A stretch of DNA of 64,000 bases from Polyodon spathula (lineage: Eukaryota; Chordata; Actinopteri; Acipenseriformes; Polyodontidae): positions 40,468,226 through 40,532,225 of the forward strand of contig NC_054534.1 of assembly GCF_017654505.1 (NCBI RefSeq), written 5' to 3'. A program made the position numbers and the translations under genes. Below are positions 12,993 to 24,905 of the stretch, piece after piece. Within the stretch, counting starts at the first letter, position 1, and every line of letters begins with the position of its first letter. The notes under the pieces are model-generated. The model searched no databases. It was not told the origin of the DNA and saw nothing but the letters and a program-made list of their open reading frames with translations.

Positions 12993-14415
12993 TACTGAAC
13001 AAAAATATAAACGCAACATATAAAGTGTTGGTCCCACGTTTCATGAGCTGAAATAAAAAATTTTGTGCGCATATTTGTTTACATCCCTGTTAGTGAGCAT
13101 TTCTCCTTTGCCAAGATAATCCATCCACCTGACAGGTTTTGTGGCATATCAAGAAGCTGATTAAACAGCATGATCATTACACAGGTGCACCTTGTGCTGG
13201 GGACAATAAAAGGTCACTCTAAAATGTGCAGTTTTGTCACACAACACAATGCCACGGATGTCTCAGATTTTGAGGGAGCGTACAATTGGCATGCTGACTG
13301 CAGGAATATCCACCAGAGCTGTTGCCAGAGAATTGAATGTTCATTTCACTACCATAAGCCGCCTCCAACGTTGTTTTAGAGAATTTGGCAGTACGTCCAA
13401 CCCTCCTCACAACCGCAGACCACGTGTAACCACGCCAGCCCAGAACCTCCACATCCGGCTTCTTCACCTGCGGGATCGTCTGAGACCAGCCACCCGGACA
13501 GCTGATGAAACTGTGGGTTTGCACAACCGAAGAATTTCTGCACAAACTGTCAGAAACTGTCTCAGAAAAGCTCATCTGCGTGCTCGCTGTCCTCACCTGG
13601 GTCTTGACCTGACTCCAGTTCGGTGTCGTAACCGACTTCAGTGGGCAAATGGTCACCTTCGATGGCCACTGGCACGCTGGAGAAGTGTGCTCTTCAAGGA
13701 TGAATCCCGGTTTCAACTCTACCGGGCAGATGGCAGACAGCATGTATGGCGTCGTGTGGGCGAGCGGTTTGCTGATGTCAACGTTGTGAACAGAGTGCCC
13801 CATGGTGGCATTTTATCGATGGCAATTTGAATGCACAGAGATACCGTGATGAGATCCTGAGGCCCATTGTCGTGCCTTTCATCCGCCGCCATCACCTCAT
13901 GTTTCAGCATGATAACGCACGGCCCCATGCCGTAAGGATCTGTACACAATTCCTGGAAGCTGAAAATGTCCCAGTTCTTCCACGGCCTGCATACTCGCCA
14001 GACATGTCACCCATTGAGCATGTTTGGGATGCTCTGGATCGACGTGTACTACAGTGTTTTCCAGTTCCTGCCACTATTGAGCTACTTTGCACAGCCATTG
14101 AAGAGGAGTGGGACAACATTCCACAGGCCAAAATCAACAGCCTGATCAACTCTATGCGAAGGAGATGTGTTGCGCTGCATTAGGCAAATGGTGGTCACAC
14201 CAGATATTGACTGGTTTTCTGATCCATGCCCCTACCTTTTTTTTTTTTTTTAAGGTCTCTGTGACCAACAGATGCATATCTGTATTCCCAGTCATGTGAA
14301 ATCCATAGATTAGGGCCTAATGAATTTATTTCAATTGACTGATTTCCTTATATGAACTGTAACTCAGTAAAATTTTTGAAATTGTTGCATGTTGCGTTTA
14401 TATTTTTGTTCAGTG
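12993..14415 (+). mobile_element. Tc1/mariner DNA transposon, copy 1 (1423 bp)
   Basis: Terminal inverted repeats: left TACTGAACAAAAATATAAAC, right end its reverse complement with C for the first T. They extend about 26 bp through GCAACAT. A TA precedes the left end (12991-12992); the right flank reads CA, a decayed TA. The element holds one transposase gene in the + direction, broken by an internal deletion. Ends and length (typical 1.3-1.6 kb) fit a nearly full-length but inactive copy. Confidence 0.93.
13234..14183 (+). pseudogene. Tc1-like transposase, frameshifted by internal deletion
   Basis: The transposase cuts and rejoins the element at TA sites using an N-terminal paired-type DNA-binding domain and a DD34E nuclease core. 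The first frame (13234-13830) shows the helix-turn-helix region (about residues 18-55, with TRAVARELNVHFTTISRL), a basic NRRPRVT linker and the first catalytic aspartate in LFKDESRFQLY. The second frame (13827-14183) carries QHDNARPH and SPIEHVWD; 34 residues separate the second Asp from the Glu, which identifies a Tc1 core. Near 13809 the frame changes where 'VPHGG' should lead on to a tryptophan/glycine-rich segment and then HFIDGN. Roughly 45-55 bases appear to be missing there, so no full protein can be made. Otherwise the two halves are well preserved, suggesting a fairly young insertion. Confidence 0.92.
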
Positions 14416-17400
14416 CATGTGAATGGCAAGGTAACTAGATGAAAACAGCTGATTGGTGGATTAGTAAGAGTGATTAGTACAGTAATAAATGCGTTTATTA
14501 TTTAAATCTCTGTGAATGGAACATAACGAGATCCAAACAGCTGAGTTTGCCCAAAATATACAGCGTTCTTAACATGGTATAAATTATCCCTTTGTTATTG
14601 AAATCAATGGGAATGGCAAATGGCAAATACTGTTTGTTCGATATAAACGGCTGCCCGAAAATATGGTATGGTACAAGTGGTGGATACTGTAATGACTTCA
14701 TATTTAGGTTACAAAAAATAATCAGTATTGGTGAAACTCAAAATCTGGTGAAGTGTACTGAGATTTTGACATTACTGTACAGTATGAAAGCAGTGGTGGC
14801 ACATTCTGCAAAAAGGCTCACTCCTAGTCTGGAGGTCCTCCTAGATTCAGTCTATAACGCTATTAAAGCCATTGGTAATTATCCTCCGATAACCATAGTG
14901 GAGTCAAAAAAAAAAACAGCACTTAATGTAGATTATAGCATGTCTCTGGCAAAATGATTAGGCTTAGAAGTCTCTGAAGCTGTTTTTGTTTTTCATTTGT
15001 TCTCTCTTACAATGCTCAGTTCTGCTGCAATATTCCCATGACAACTGTATACTGCAGAGAGCTGAGACATATGCAAGTAACTGAGGTGTTTACATCAGCC
15101 TGTGAACCAATGCTGTTCCCATAGATCTGACTATGGTAATCTTGGAGTTTTGGAACAAGGTACTAACTAACTGTAAAGAAAATGGCAGAGCTACATTTAG
15201 AACACCATCATTAGGGTTGTATTTTTTTTTTCACTGTAAAAATGGCTTGCTTCACAGTTTAAAAATAGATATTTCTAAAAAATTCATAATTAAACATAAT
15301 ATTTATTAAAACAGAAGAATTAGCATTGTCACATTCCCAATTTATCATTTTCTCAAGAATGTTCCTAAATGTTTACCTGAAAAACTGTAAACGCTAAACT
15401 GTATAATATTTAGTTTTTTATGTTAACCTTTTTGCACCATCATTGAATTATCAAACAAAATAACAACATAAATAATTGTAAAAATAACAACAGACATGTG
15501 AAAGGTACCCTTCTTCTACTGGACAGAGCGATCTTTGGCAGAAATATTTCCAATCTTTGATGCAACGGGTGTCTTTCGTTAAAATCATTTTAAAGAAATC
15601 ATGCAGAGCTCTAAGCAATGTGTTCAATCATTTACCGTGAGCAAACTAACTAAACTGTCTGTCAGGTTCCTAAATGCAGTGTAACAGGTTGCATTAATAA
15701 GGAAAACATGTGTTGGATTTAATTTTAAGTGATAAAAAATATGTATATTTACACTATTCTTTCAGAAATGGGAATTTTCACAGGGAACTACATGTATTGC
15801 ACTGCAATGGGTAAATTTCACATAAATCGTGAAATCTTTTGTAACCATTATAGATGGCATTTCATAATGTTGTTGTGTTGTATACAGTTGTGGAGCATCA
15901 TACTGGATTGGAAGCAAAGCACTGTATTTGAAATGAAAAACATGTACACAGAATGGGGACATCAGATGAGGCAAGTTATATTTTAGTAGGCTTGTTTAAT
16001 TGTGTTAGCCATGTATACCAATCATCTTCTTGGTCTATTCTGTAAATTGTGTTACATAAACAGCAGGATTGTAAAGGTTTTGTATTTTCTTATTTAATGT
16101 TTACAGCTAAATCATTTACAAATGTAACAGTAATTGAGGATGATATTTAACTGGGAATCTGCAGTATTGGCTGCACTGTCTCTATGTAACATGAAGGTTT
16201 TTTCACTATTTGTTTTTTAAATATTGCCACTGGGACTGGAAATTTAGCAGCTGTATAGAAAGAGACAGCAATCAACGCATTCCCAGAGAAAGCAAGTATC
16301 TTGTCCTATTTTCCAAAGGGACCTTTCTTGAAGGCAGGCAGTGTATTCTGCAAGATCTATTTAAAAGCCAGGTAGCATCCAGTTGCCTTGTATAAACAAA
16401 TTCATGTTACATTTTTGACCTATTTACTCAAGGGCTGTCTATTGAGGCCGGTTTCATGGTGCAGATAAAAATGTAATTCATCTACGATAGGTTAAGACCC
16501 TATTATTATCCTAAACATTTAATTCAGCAATAATTGTTAATTCAATTCCCGGCAAATCTGAGAATGGGCTAGTCATGCTTGGATTGGTGTTATATTTTCA
16601 AAACACTTGAAAATGTTACTTTACTTTTCAGTTACAATATGAATAATTTTGAGTGTGAACTTTTAACACTCTCAGATGATTTTGTGTATTAATCCTCTGA
16701 CCCATAACCATTCTTAGTAGTTTCAATGTTCCTGGCTCAGAGACATTCTTATTACACTGCTCCATCTTAATAACGCTGTAGTTGGGAGCCATTGTTAAGA
16801 GAGCGTGCTATTTGTGTTCTGTCTTATAATGAGGCTACTAGTGTTAGTGTAATGGCATTATGGGGCAAATGGGAGCCATGACCATGCTGACTTATAACCT
16901 GTTCTTCTGTAGAACAGGGGAGCACTGTATATACTTGACAAGTCTGCAAACGTCCTATGAGTAGCCATTTTGAAGTACTTGTAACCATTGTACAAAGGAA
17001 GTATATGACCCCAATATCATGTGCTTGCTCAGAATGCTCCAAGAGAAATGAACTTTCACAGCAGGAACCAGAGCTTATAGGAGTCTTTATACATGTATAG
17101 TCATCTGGTGAGTGTCTTATAAACAGAACAAGGTTAGTCATTGAGGAATGGTAAAGTATCTCCAAAACAATTTAAATACAGATTTCCAACCATAAACCAG
17201 TTCCAAAGTAAGTATACTTGGGGACATGTGAGATGTGGTTAATAATTAGATGAGGTACACCTTACCTCCCTGTGCAAGCAGTTACTTCAGATCTTAGCAA
17301 GAATGGTCAGTGGTTCTCAGTGCGGGGTCAATGGGCAGAGTGGATCTGTTCTATGTTACTTTCATGTTGAGTTTGGCTGCAGTGCATGTCATGCAATTTC

Positions 17401-18803
17401 TTCATCCAAGCTCCAGTTATGTCATAGTACCTGCAGGTTATTAGCAATGTAAATGATTGTGAGTGCTCAAAAAGAACAGATTTGATTATGTATCTAATGG
17501 TAACACTGGACAATGAAAATGTGGTATACATCATATGAGCTAGCCTTCCCAGCCTGAATATCACAGTACTAGTGATTATGGTTATTGCTCAAGTAGTGGT
17601 AATGAAGCCATAAACCAGTATGGATGAGGGTGTTTAATGTCATCTGATTCATCAGCGTCAGCACAAGATCTTTAAGCTGTCTTGTGTCAGACATTTGATA
17701 TATTTACCCCCCCAAATTTTTTTTTTTCTTTGAACTCCTCTGAATTGATTTTCTGAGTTTTTCAATTGAAGGTGAGTTTCAATGTCAATAAACAAAATAT
17801 TTGGTAAGTGATAAGTCCAATCAACTCAGCGGCATACATCTGTTTAATCCAATGTCTTAAGTGCAATCATTTTTCGATGTGTACATGTTAATTGAAACTG
17901 TATTTTGTACCGTGTCTCATAAGGCCTCATGAGGCTTTATTATCAGTTGCCAAATAAATTCTAAAGGGGGGAGAGATTCAAGCAGATTAACTCCATAGTT
18001 CTTTTCCAAACACGATGTCCCATCACAGGCACTAAAATCATTTATATTAAAGTTTGCATTTTTTTGCAAGATAACAGGAGAATGATATGCTACCAGTCAT
18101 TTTAATTTACAGGTATTCACTCTGTTGGTGTCTGTATGTTTTTTCCTTACAGAATAAATGGGGGGTAAAACATTGTGTTGAACAAAAATAAGGCCTTTGG
18201 TGTAGCTATGGGATTAAAATAAATTATATTTAGTTTAAATAGTATTTTGTGCATTCAATCATTCCTAAGTCTTGGCCAGAATGTAAAGGTAAATATACAG
18301 TATGATTGCTTAACACTATTAGGATGAAGTGTACTTAAAACATTTTGTCCCCTTTGACTTGTGCCCACACCTGCCCCCCTCCCTCATGTAATAATGTGCT
18401 GCCACATGTAGAATTTTGGCTGTGCTGATGACAGTGCCAGCCTCGCCATGAACAGGATATATTCCAGGTTCCCATGGAGATTTCTTAAAATAGCCACGTT
18501 TTTGTTTTTTTACCCTGTGAATGGGCAGCCTGTCTGCTCCAGAGGGCACATGCGATTGTGATTGTTTAGGTGAAAACTCATCTGAAAACAAATCTGTTAA
18601 AACATCACAGTGTTTCTGCTGGGTTAGCTTCTGCAGTGTACAAACTGTATGTGTGAGGGTGGGGTGCTGTTGAGTGTCTTATGGTTGTGGCTGGGATCTT
18701 GCCAAGTCAGTAGACAGCCACAAATAAGTGAGAATTGCATTTTTATTTACATATTGCTGCCACATTACATCAAGCAAAACTCAGCCTGTGAGTATGCCTT
18801 TAA
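14416..18803. other. Long intron-like stretch with no recognised element
   Basis: About 4.4 kb without a recognisable exon, transposase, RT or terminal-repeat pair. Longer frames (14592-14957 plus; 16824-17165 minus; 18319-18591 minus) lack identifiable domains. The last is mentioned again under rejected items because of its context. Confidence 0.4.
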
Positions 18804-18988
18804 TCCATTAAGTACCAGATTATTTTTTCTTTGAACACAAGCTGTATTAATGTAATTTGATACATTACATTTAGGCTTAACCTTTGTGGTTAACAAAATT
18901 AGAGTAATTTAAATAACAGGTAGGTAGATGCCAGTTAAAAATGGTCCAAAAATTACATCCACAAATGTGGACAGTGGCATTTAATGGG
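18804..18988. mobile_element. TTAA-flanked MITE (piggyBac-like, 185 bp)
   Basis: TTAA lies at both edges (18800-18803 and 18989-18992). The left end TCCATTAAGTACCAG pairs with the right end CAGTGGCATTTAATGGG as an imperfect inverted repeat of about 17 bp. A small palindrome CCACAAATGTGG sits near the right end. No coding capacity. The TTAA target and C-rich tip fit piggyBac-type MITEs; Kolobok also uses TTAA, so the superfamily is probable only. Confidence 0.7.
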
Positions 18989-19612
18989 TTAATGATGATA
19001 GAAAGCTATACAGTGAAGAAATGAACACATCATTGTAGGAAATAAGAGTCAATTGACAAGAATGTGTGCTTATAATATCAAATGTACTTTCAGAAAATCT
19101 AGATCTGTGCTCAGGCCTCACTACAGTCCCCTATAAATAGTGCCACTACTTTATAACTGGTCAGTTGCCTAAAAGTACTGTGTTATTTCTTTTTAGTTAA
19201 TGAAGTCTCTTAAATGTATTCACATTTTTCCAGTGAAAGTTGTTATATACAGCAACATTATTTTTTAGTTAAGAGGTGAGTGATTAATTATCTTAAATGA
19301 AAATGAAATTTGGAGAGAGAATTCTATTATGGGGGGTGGTAATGAAGTTTAATGATTTGTTATTCCCTGTGAGTGTATATGTTTCCGTATCATAAACCAT
19401 TTCAGAAGCCAACTTAATATTTTCATTGTTTTAGAAACTCCTCAGGCAAAATGTAATAGTAGCTATCACGTTTACCTGTAATCAAAGATGGCTGCCATAT
19501 TGGGGTCATTTTACTTTTTGGTTTTTGGTCATACTGAGATTCTCTAGGTTAATTTTGAGAGAAGCTAAATGTGTTGGTGACCTTGACACTGACACCTGAC
19601 CAAATATGGCCA
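18989..19612. other. Intron-like stretch with no recognised element
   Basis: Nothing recognised. Confidence 0.4.
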
Positions 19613-19860
19613 TGTCACGAAGACGGCTGTAGTGGGTGACATCAGACCAGAACCAGGAACCAGTAAATAAACAACAGAGAGGTGGAGTTTGGTGAAGCTG
19701 AGGCTTGCTGTGCAGTCCTTGTGCCTAAATACAAATATACATTCACTCGTGTTCATAACCCATTTATATCCCGTGTACCAATGACTATACACCAACATTA
19801 ACACACTATATGTAACATACAACTCAAATAAATAGCCCAGGGGTGAGGCACTTTGCCACA
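19613..19860 (+). mobile_element. Possible solo LTR (about 248 bp)
   Basis: The block starts TGTCACGAAG and ends CACTTTGCCACA, like the other LTR ends in this window, with AATAAA about 30 bp before the end on the + strand. Flanks (GGCCA and GGCTG) match at only three of five bases. It may be an internally deleted or diverged LTR, or coincidence. Confidence 0.35.
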
Positions 19861-21130
19861 GGCTGCCATATGACTTGGTATAAAGACAGCATACGTGGAA
19901 TCAATGGGGTCTATTTCATTTATCTAAATACCGCCACTGTTTAAATACAAAAAATAGAATAAAAACTGGCTTTTTACTTACCTTTAAAGACAGAAATACT
20001 CTCTAAAGTCACTTACTTTTAAAGATTTAAATTATGGTGTTCAGGAGCATCCACAGAACCTGTTTTAGGGGTGGGCAAGGTGTTTAAAGCTAGTCAGGGT
20101 AATGTGGTTTTGTATCGCATAATAATTATTACTCTTCTAATTATGCCTCATTTACATTTACAACTCAGACTTAAGCCGGCATAGGCCCGGATGGCAGCAG
20201 AGCGCCTTATTTTTTTCAGGTTGCATTTCCACTTGTCTATCTTTATTTAATTCTAGAGCATAGACTCTGCCGCACAGTAAGGGAAATTTAACCTGTTAAA
20301 TCCCCATCCTCCCGCAGGCAATTTCTGCCTGGAGGGCTATGAACTTAAGAATGCACGTTAGCTACTGTCTCCACATCTGTAGAATTATTTTAAGAATTAT
20401 CCCACACAAGAATGTGTAGGAATAAAAGATGAAAAAAACAGTCGTAAAGTGTGCTTTATTGACATTAATTGAAGGTTTATTTAAAAATTTGTATTTTTCT
20501 GATAGCCCCTATAACGTCACTCTCAAAGCACATTTGACAGCGATACTGAAGGGTTGTTTACATTTATAATAAATGTAAAACTGAGTCAAACAAGTGAAGC
20601 TTTAAAACGTTACAAAAAGCAAAAACTATAAACTGAATTCAGCAGTGAAAACACGTTTCAATACTATCCCCGAAATAGCAGGCTGTATTCCAGAGTGCTG
20701 TTGGTCCTAATTTTGCATTTACATGTGTGGATATTTCCCCCAAAACAACAACGAAGATTGACAGTTTCTGATGTTTGAAATTAAATCAGCGATAAATAGT
20801 TTACTGTTTTAACTGTCTTATCTGTTTATACAAAGTAACATTTTTTATTGAATTAAAAAAAGATATTGTTCAAAACTGAAGATTATATAACATGCCTAGG
20901 CAAAGATCTGCATGCAGCTCCGAACAATTAGGCAGAAAACTTGAAACGACTGTAAGTGCACATAGTAGCATAGAAACAAAAGTGATATCCCTCTTCCCAC
21001 AGTATATAATAATTAAAAGTTTAATCCATTAATATTTTCTTATGTTTTTTTCTTCTTTTACATTTGCTTTTGTCATTTTTAAATAGTAAAATCAGTAGTC
21101 TGGTCAAATTTTACTTTTCTTAACTTTAAT
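19861..21130. other. Intron-like stretch with no recognised element
   Basis: No coding or mobile-element hallmark recognised. Confidence 0.4.
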
Positions 21131-23338
21131 ATATGAACATAAGAGCATAAGAAAGTTTACAAACGAGAGGAGGCCATTCGGCCCATCTTGCTCGTTTGGT
21201 TGTTAGTAGCTTACTGATCCCAGAATATCATCAGCAGCTTCTTGAAGGATCCCAGGGTGTCAGCTTCAACAACATTATTGGGGAGTTGATTCCAGACCCT
21301 CACGAATCTCTGTGTAAAAAAAGTGCCTCCTATTTTCTGTTCTGAATGCCCCTTTGTCTAATCTCTATTTGTGACCCCTGGTCCTTGTTTCTTTTTTCAG
21401 GTCGAAAAAGTCCCTTGGGTCAACATTGTCAATACCTTTTAGAATTCTGAATGCTTGAATTAGGTCGCCATGTAGCCTTCTTTGTTCAAGACTGAATAGA
21501 TTCAATTCTTTTAGCCTGTCTGCATATGACATGCCTTTTAAACCCGGAATAATTCTGGTCGCTCTTCTTTGCACTCTTTCTAGAGCAGCAATATCCTTTT
21601 TCTATCGAGGTGACCAGAACTGAACACAATATTCAAGATGAAGTCTTACTAATGCATTGTACAGTTTTAACATTACTTCCCTTGATTTAAATTTAACACT
21701 TTTCACAATGTATCCGAGCAAATTGTTGGCCTTTTTTATAGCTTCCCCACATTGTCTAGATGAAGACATTTCTGAATCAACAAAAACTCCTAGGTCTTTT
21801 TCATAGATTCCTTCTCCAATTTCACTATCTCCCATATGATATTTTAATGCACATTTTTATTTCCTGTGTGCAGTACCTTACACTTTTCTCTATTAAATGT
21901 CATTTGCCATGTGTCTGCTCAATTCTGAATCTTGTCTAGATCATTTTGAATGACCTTTGCTGCTGCAACAGTGTTTGCCACTCCTCCTATTTTTGTGTCG
22001 TCTGCGAATGTAACAGGTTTGCTTACTATACCAGAATCTAAATCATTAATGTAGATTAGGAATAGCAGAGGACCTAATACTGATCCCTGTGATACTCCTC
22101 TGGTTGCCTCACTCCATTCTGAGGTTTCTCCTCTAATCAGTACTTTCTGTTTTCTACAATTTAACCACTCCCTAATCCATGTACATGTGTTTCCTTGAAT
22201 CCCTACTGCGTTCAGTTTGAGAATTAGTCTTTTATGCAGGACTTTGTCAGAAGCTTTCTGGAAATCTAAATAAACCTGCCATATGCTTTGCAATTATCCA
22301 TTATCGATGTTGCATCCTCAAAAAAATCAAGCAGGTTAGTCAGACACGATCTCCCTTTCCTAAAACCATGTTGACTGTCTCCCAGGATACTGTTACCATA
22401 TAGGTAATTTTCCATTTTGGATCTTATTATAGTTTCCATAAGTTTGCATATAATAGAAGTCAGGCTTATTGGTCTGTAGTTACCTGGTTCAGTTTTGTTT
22501 CCCTTTTTGTGGATCGGTATTACTTTTACAATTTTCCAGTCTGTCGGTACAACCCCTGTGTCAACAGACTGTTGCATGATCTTGGTTAGCGGTTTGTAAA
22601 TAACTTCTTTCATTTCTTTGAGTACTATTGGGAGGATCTCATCCAGCCCTGCTTCTGCCTCGGTTATACTAAAGTTATTTCAAACTGGATAGCAAATGGA
22701 TGACATGTGGGGCATGTTGTCTGTATCCTCCTTTGTAAAAACTTGTGAAAAGTAATCATTTAATATATTTGCTATTTTTTTTCTTCATCTATGATTTAGC
22801 CATTTGTATCTCTTAGACATTTAACCTCCTCTTTAAATGTTCTCCTGCTGCTGTAATATTGGAAAAACCTTTTTGGAATTGATTTTAGCCCCCTTACAAT
22901 GTTCATTTCTATTTCTCGCTTGGCCTTTCTAACTTCCTTTTTGACTTGCTTTTGCAGTTGTGTACTCTTTCTGTGTACTTTGTTTTTGGTCCCTTTTTAA
23001 CGCTCTGTAAAGTGCCTTTTTTTGCTGAATTTTTTTTTTTTAATTGATCTATTAAACCATTTTGGCAATTTACTTTTACATTTAGATATGTCTACTTTAC
23101 GGATGTAATTGTTTTGCACCTCTAGTACTACATTTTTGAAGAACAGCCATCCTTTTTCTGTGGCTGTTTTCTCTATTTTACTCCAATCTACTTCTGTTAG
23201 TCTCTGTTTCATACCTTCATAGTTTGCTTTTCTAAAATTGTAAATCTTAGCTTTAGTCATTGCTTTTGGGGTTTTAAAAAGCACTTCAAATGAGACCATG
23301 TTGTGGTCTGAGTTTGCTAGTGGTTCTCTGACCTATGG
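21131..23338 (-). mobile_element. 5'-truncated CR1/L2/Rex-like LINE, minus orientation
   Basis: The 3' end is at the left: 'TATGAACATAAGAGCATAAG' is the inverted form of an 8-bp repeat tail (TATGTTCT units) used by Jockey-superfamily LINEs. The element reads leftwards from the last part of the endonuclease through the linker, reverse transcriptase and C-terminal domain. It stops at about 23338, so ORF1 and most of the endonuclease are missing: normal 5' truncation during target-primed reverse transcription. It is the same family as the copy at 61150-62345, with high identity across the shared RT and 3' region. Confidence 0.9.
21240..23335 (-). pseudogene. LINE endonuclease (end)/reverse transcriptase, degraded
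   Basis: Reading on the minus strand from 23335: 'ANSDHNMVSFEVLFK' is the end of the AP-endonuclease domain (its conserved SDH motif). The linker follows (FRKANYEGMKQRL, 'FNRSIKKKK'), then 'MNIVRGLKSIPKRFFQYY'. RT palm motifs come next: IPIHKKGNKTEPGNYRPISL, HGFRKGRSC, 'YLDFQKASDKVLHKR' (motif A), 'GVSQGSVLGPLLFLIYINDL' (motif B) and 'FADDTKIGG' (motif C, active-site DD). The C-terminal part 'MQRRATRIIPGLKGMSYADR' ends early at a TAG where the other copy has Trp (HKW). Several frame changes and stops separate these pieces. A run of seven A (T7 in sense) near 21316 shifts the frame before the last about 40 residues, exactly as in the other copy. Confidence 0.9.
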
Positions 23339-24089
23339 TAAGACTACTGTTTCAAACATATATTAACTAAAAATAAAAAGTCTTCATGAATTTATATAAC
23401 AAACATGCACGTACTGTTACTGTACAATCCGCACAGTTACTGTCTTTTCCAATGAGCACGCAAGGGGTTTACTGAGTCTAACCGCACTCAGCGTGATTTT
23501 GCTGTCTCAACGTCCAGAACGAGGCAACGGCAATATACTTTGATACATTTTCACATGTGTGTGGTCAAATTTCGAAAATAGTTTGCTTGAAAAGATTTGT
23601 ATTTATTTTCAAAAAAGGTTTCAAAAAGTGTGGGAACCTTGTTCCGGATACCAAAAAAAGTGCAGGAACTTCCTGTGCGCTCTGCCAGGACTCGAGCACT
23701 GCTGTTTGTAGACATTCATGTTCGGTAAATGGCTGGGTGAGCTGTGTGAGACTTCTCCAACTTGTATGCATATTAACAGCTTACCTGAGGTCTGTTTTTG
23801 TTTTCATTTTAAAGAATCGCTCATATTGTTTTCTACTGGTTTAAATAATTATTGTTTATAGGTATTATGGTATTAACACGCCTTATGTTTATTACCTATT
23901 GCTGTTGTTTACTTACTGTTTATTTGATTAATTATCATTACCAATCCTTTTCTCTTTAACGTATTTATTTGGTTATTTATCTATGATTACTGACCTTCCC
24001 CTCTATTTAAATCAACATTTTATTTTTGGAATGTCATTTCTTATTTTATACACCCTGTGTTTTGGTTAGTACGGCAAGCCAAATTATCA
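23339..24089. other. Intron-like stretch with no recognised element
   Basis: No recognised features. Confidence 0.4.
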
Positions 24090-24245
24090 TTTAGAACTAT
24101 CTGAAATTAATTTATAAATATCTCTAAATATTTGAAGATATCTAAAATACATTTAGAGATATCTCAAAATGATTTAGCGATATCTTTAAACAGAGCTTTA
24201 AATGAGATCTCTAAAATGCATTTTTAGAGCAGCTCGCTAAATTTC
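24090..24245. repeat. Cluster of small palindromes built on GATATCTCTAAA
   Basis: At least five variants of ATATCT(C)TAAA/TTTAGAGATATCT occur in both orientations within about 150 bp, including 'TTTAGAGATATCTC' and 'AAAATGCATTTTTAGAG'. The array resembles the subterminal motifs of a MITE, but outer terminal repeats are not clear. Confidence 0.55.
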
Positions 24246-24329
24246 AAAACACTCCTGGGTATATATTTTGTGGTGAATTAGTTTAAGTCACCATATTCTG
24301 CTGTACGTATTAGACCCTTTGATATTGAG

Positions 24330-24360
24330 TTTATTATTATTAATAATAATAATAATAATA

Positions 24361-24420
<60 letters not shown>

Positions 24421-24421
24421 T
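24330..24421. repeat. (TAA)n microsatellite
   Basis: About 28 AAT/TAA units with one phase slip near 24360. Confidence 0.97.
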
Positions 24422-24589
24422 AGAACTGCCAGGCAGTTTTACAGCTTCCAATCTCAGTACCAGTTGGAAATTTTTGCAAGCTGAAGCACTGCTGCACAAG
24501 TGTCAGCAACAGATCAGTTTTATAGAGCAGTTTCAATTCAAAATACTGCATTAGTTCATTATCTCATGATGATTTATAACTTTAAACAC

Positions 24590-24905
24590 CATAGTAACCA
24601 TGACCCTATCTACACACTGTAAGGAGTTATAAGCTAATTTTACATTTAACCTTAAGGAGAGGTCAAAGGTCACAGGCAAGGTGATTTTTGCATAGAGCAT
24701 ATATGGGCTCCTGTCTGTGTTCTATAGTAACCATTAACCTAAATAGCCTCTGTAAGCCATTATAAGCTAGTTTTACATTTTAACTTAAGGAGAGGTTAAA
24801 GGTCGCAGGCAAGGTAATTTTTGGATAAAGCACATATTGTTTCCTATCGTTAACCTAACTGCACTTTGTAAGGCGTTATAAGATAGTCTTACATTTGACC
24901 GAAGA
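24590..24905 (+). repeat. Three-copy tandem repeat, 115-131-bp unit
   Basis: Each copy has 'TAACC(T)A', then TGTAAGG.GTTATAAG, then 'TTTACATTT'; copies 1 and 2 also share AAGGAGAGGT.AAAGGTC and AGGCAAGGT. Unit starts (at the TGTAAG block) are 24619, 24751 and 24867. The third copy is shorter and degenerates after 24905. Confidence 0.85.

Noticed and set aside
13237..13803. 188-codon minus-strand frame opposite the Tc1 transposase
   Set aside because: Shadow of the real transposase gene on the + strand.
14592..14957. 121-codon plus-strand frame
   Set aside because: No recognisable domain, no splice context, ordinary intron composition.
18319..18591. 90-codon minus-strand frame, preceded on its strand by a pyrimidine-rich TTGTTTTCAG, looking like an antisense exon
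   Set aside because: No family motif recognised, no convincing donor, and a chance frame of this length is common. A protein search or RNA-seq would decide.
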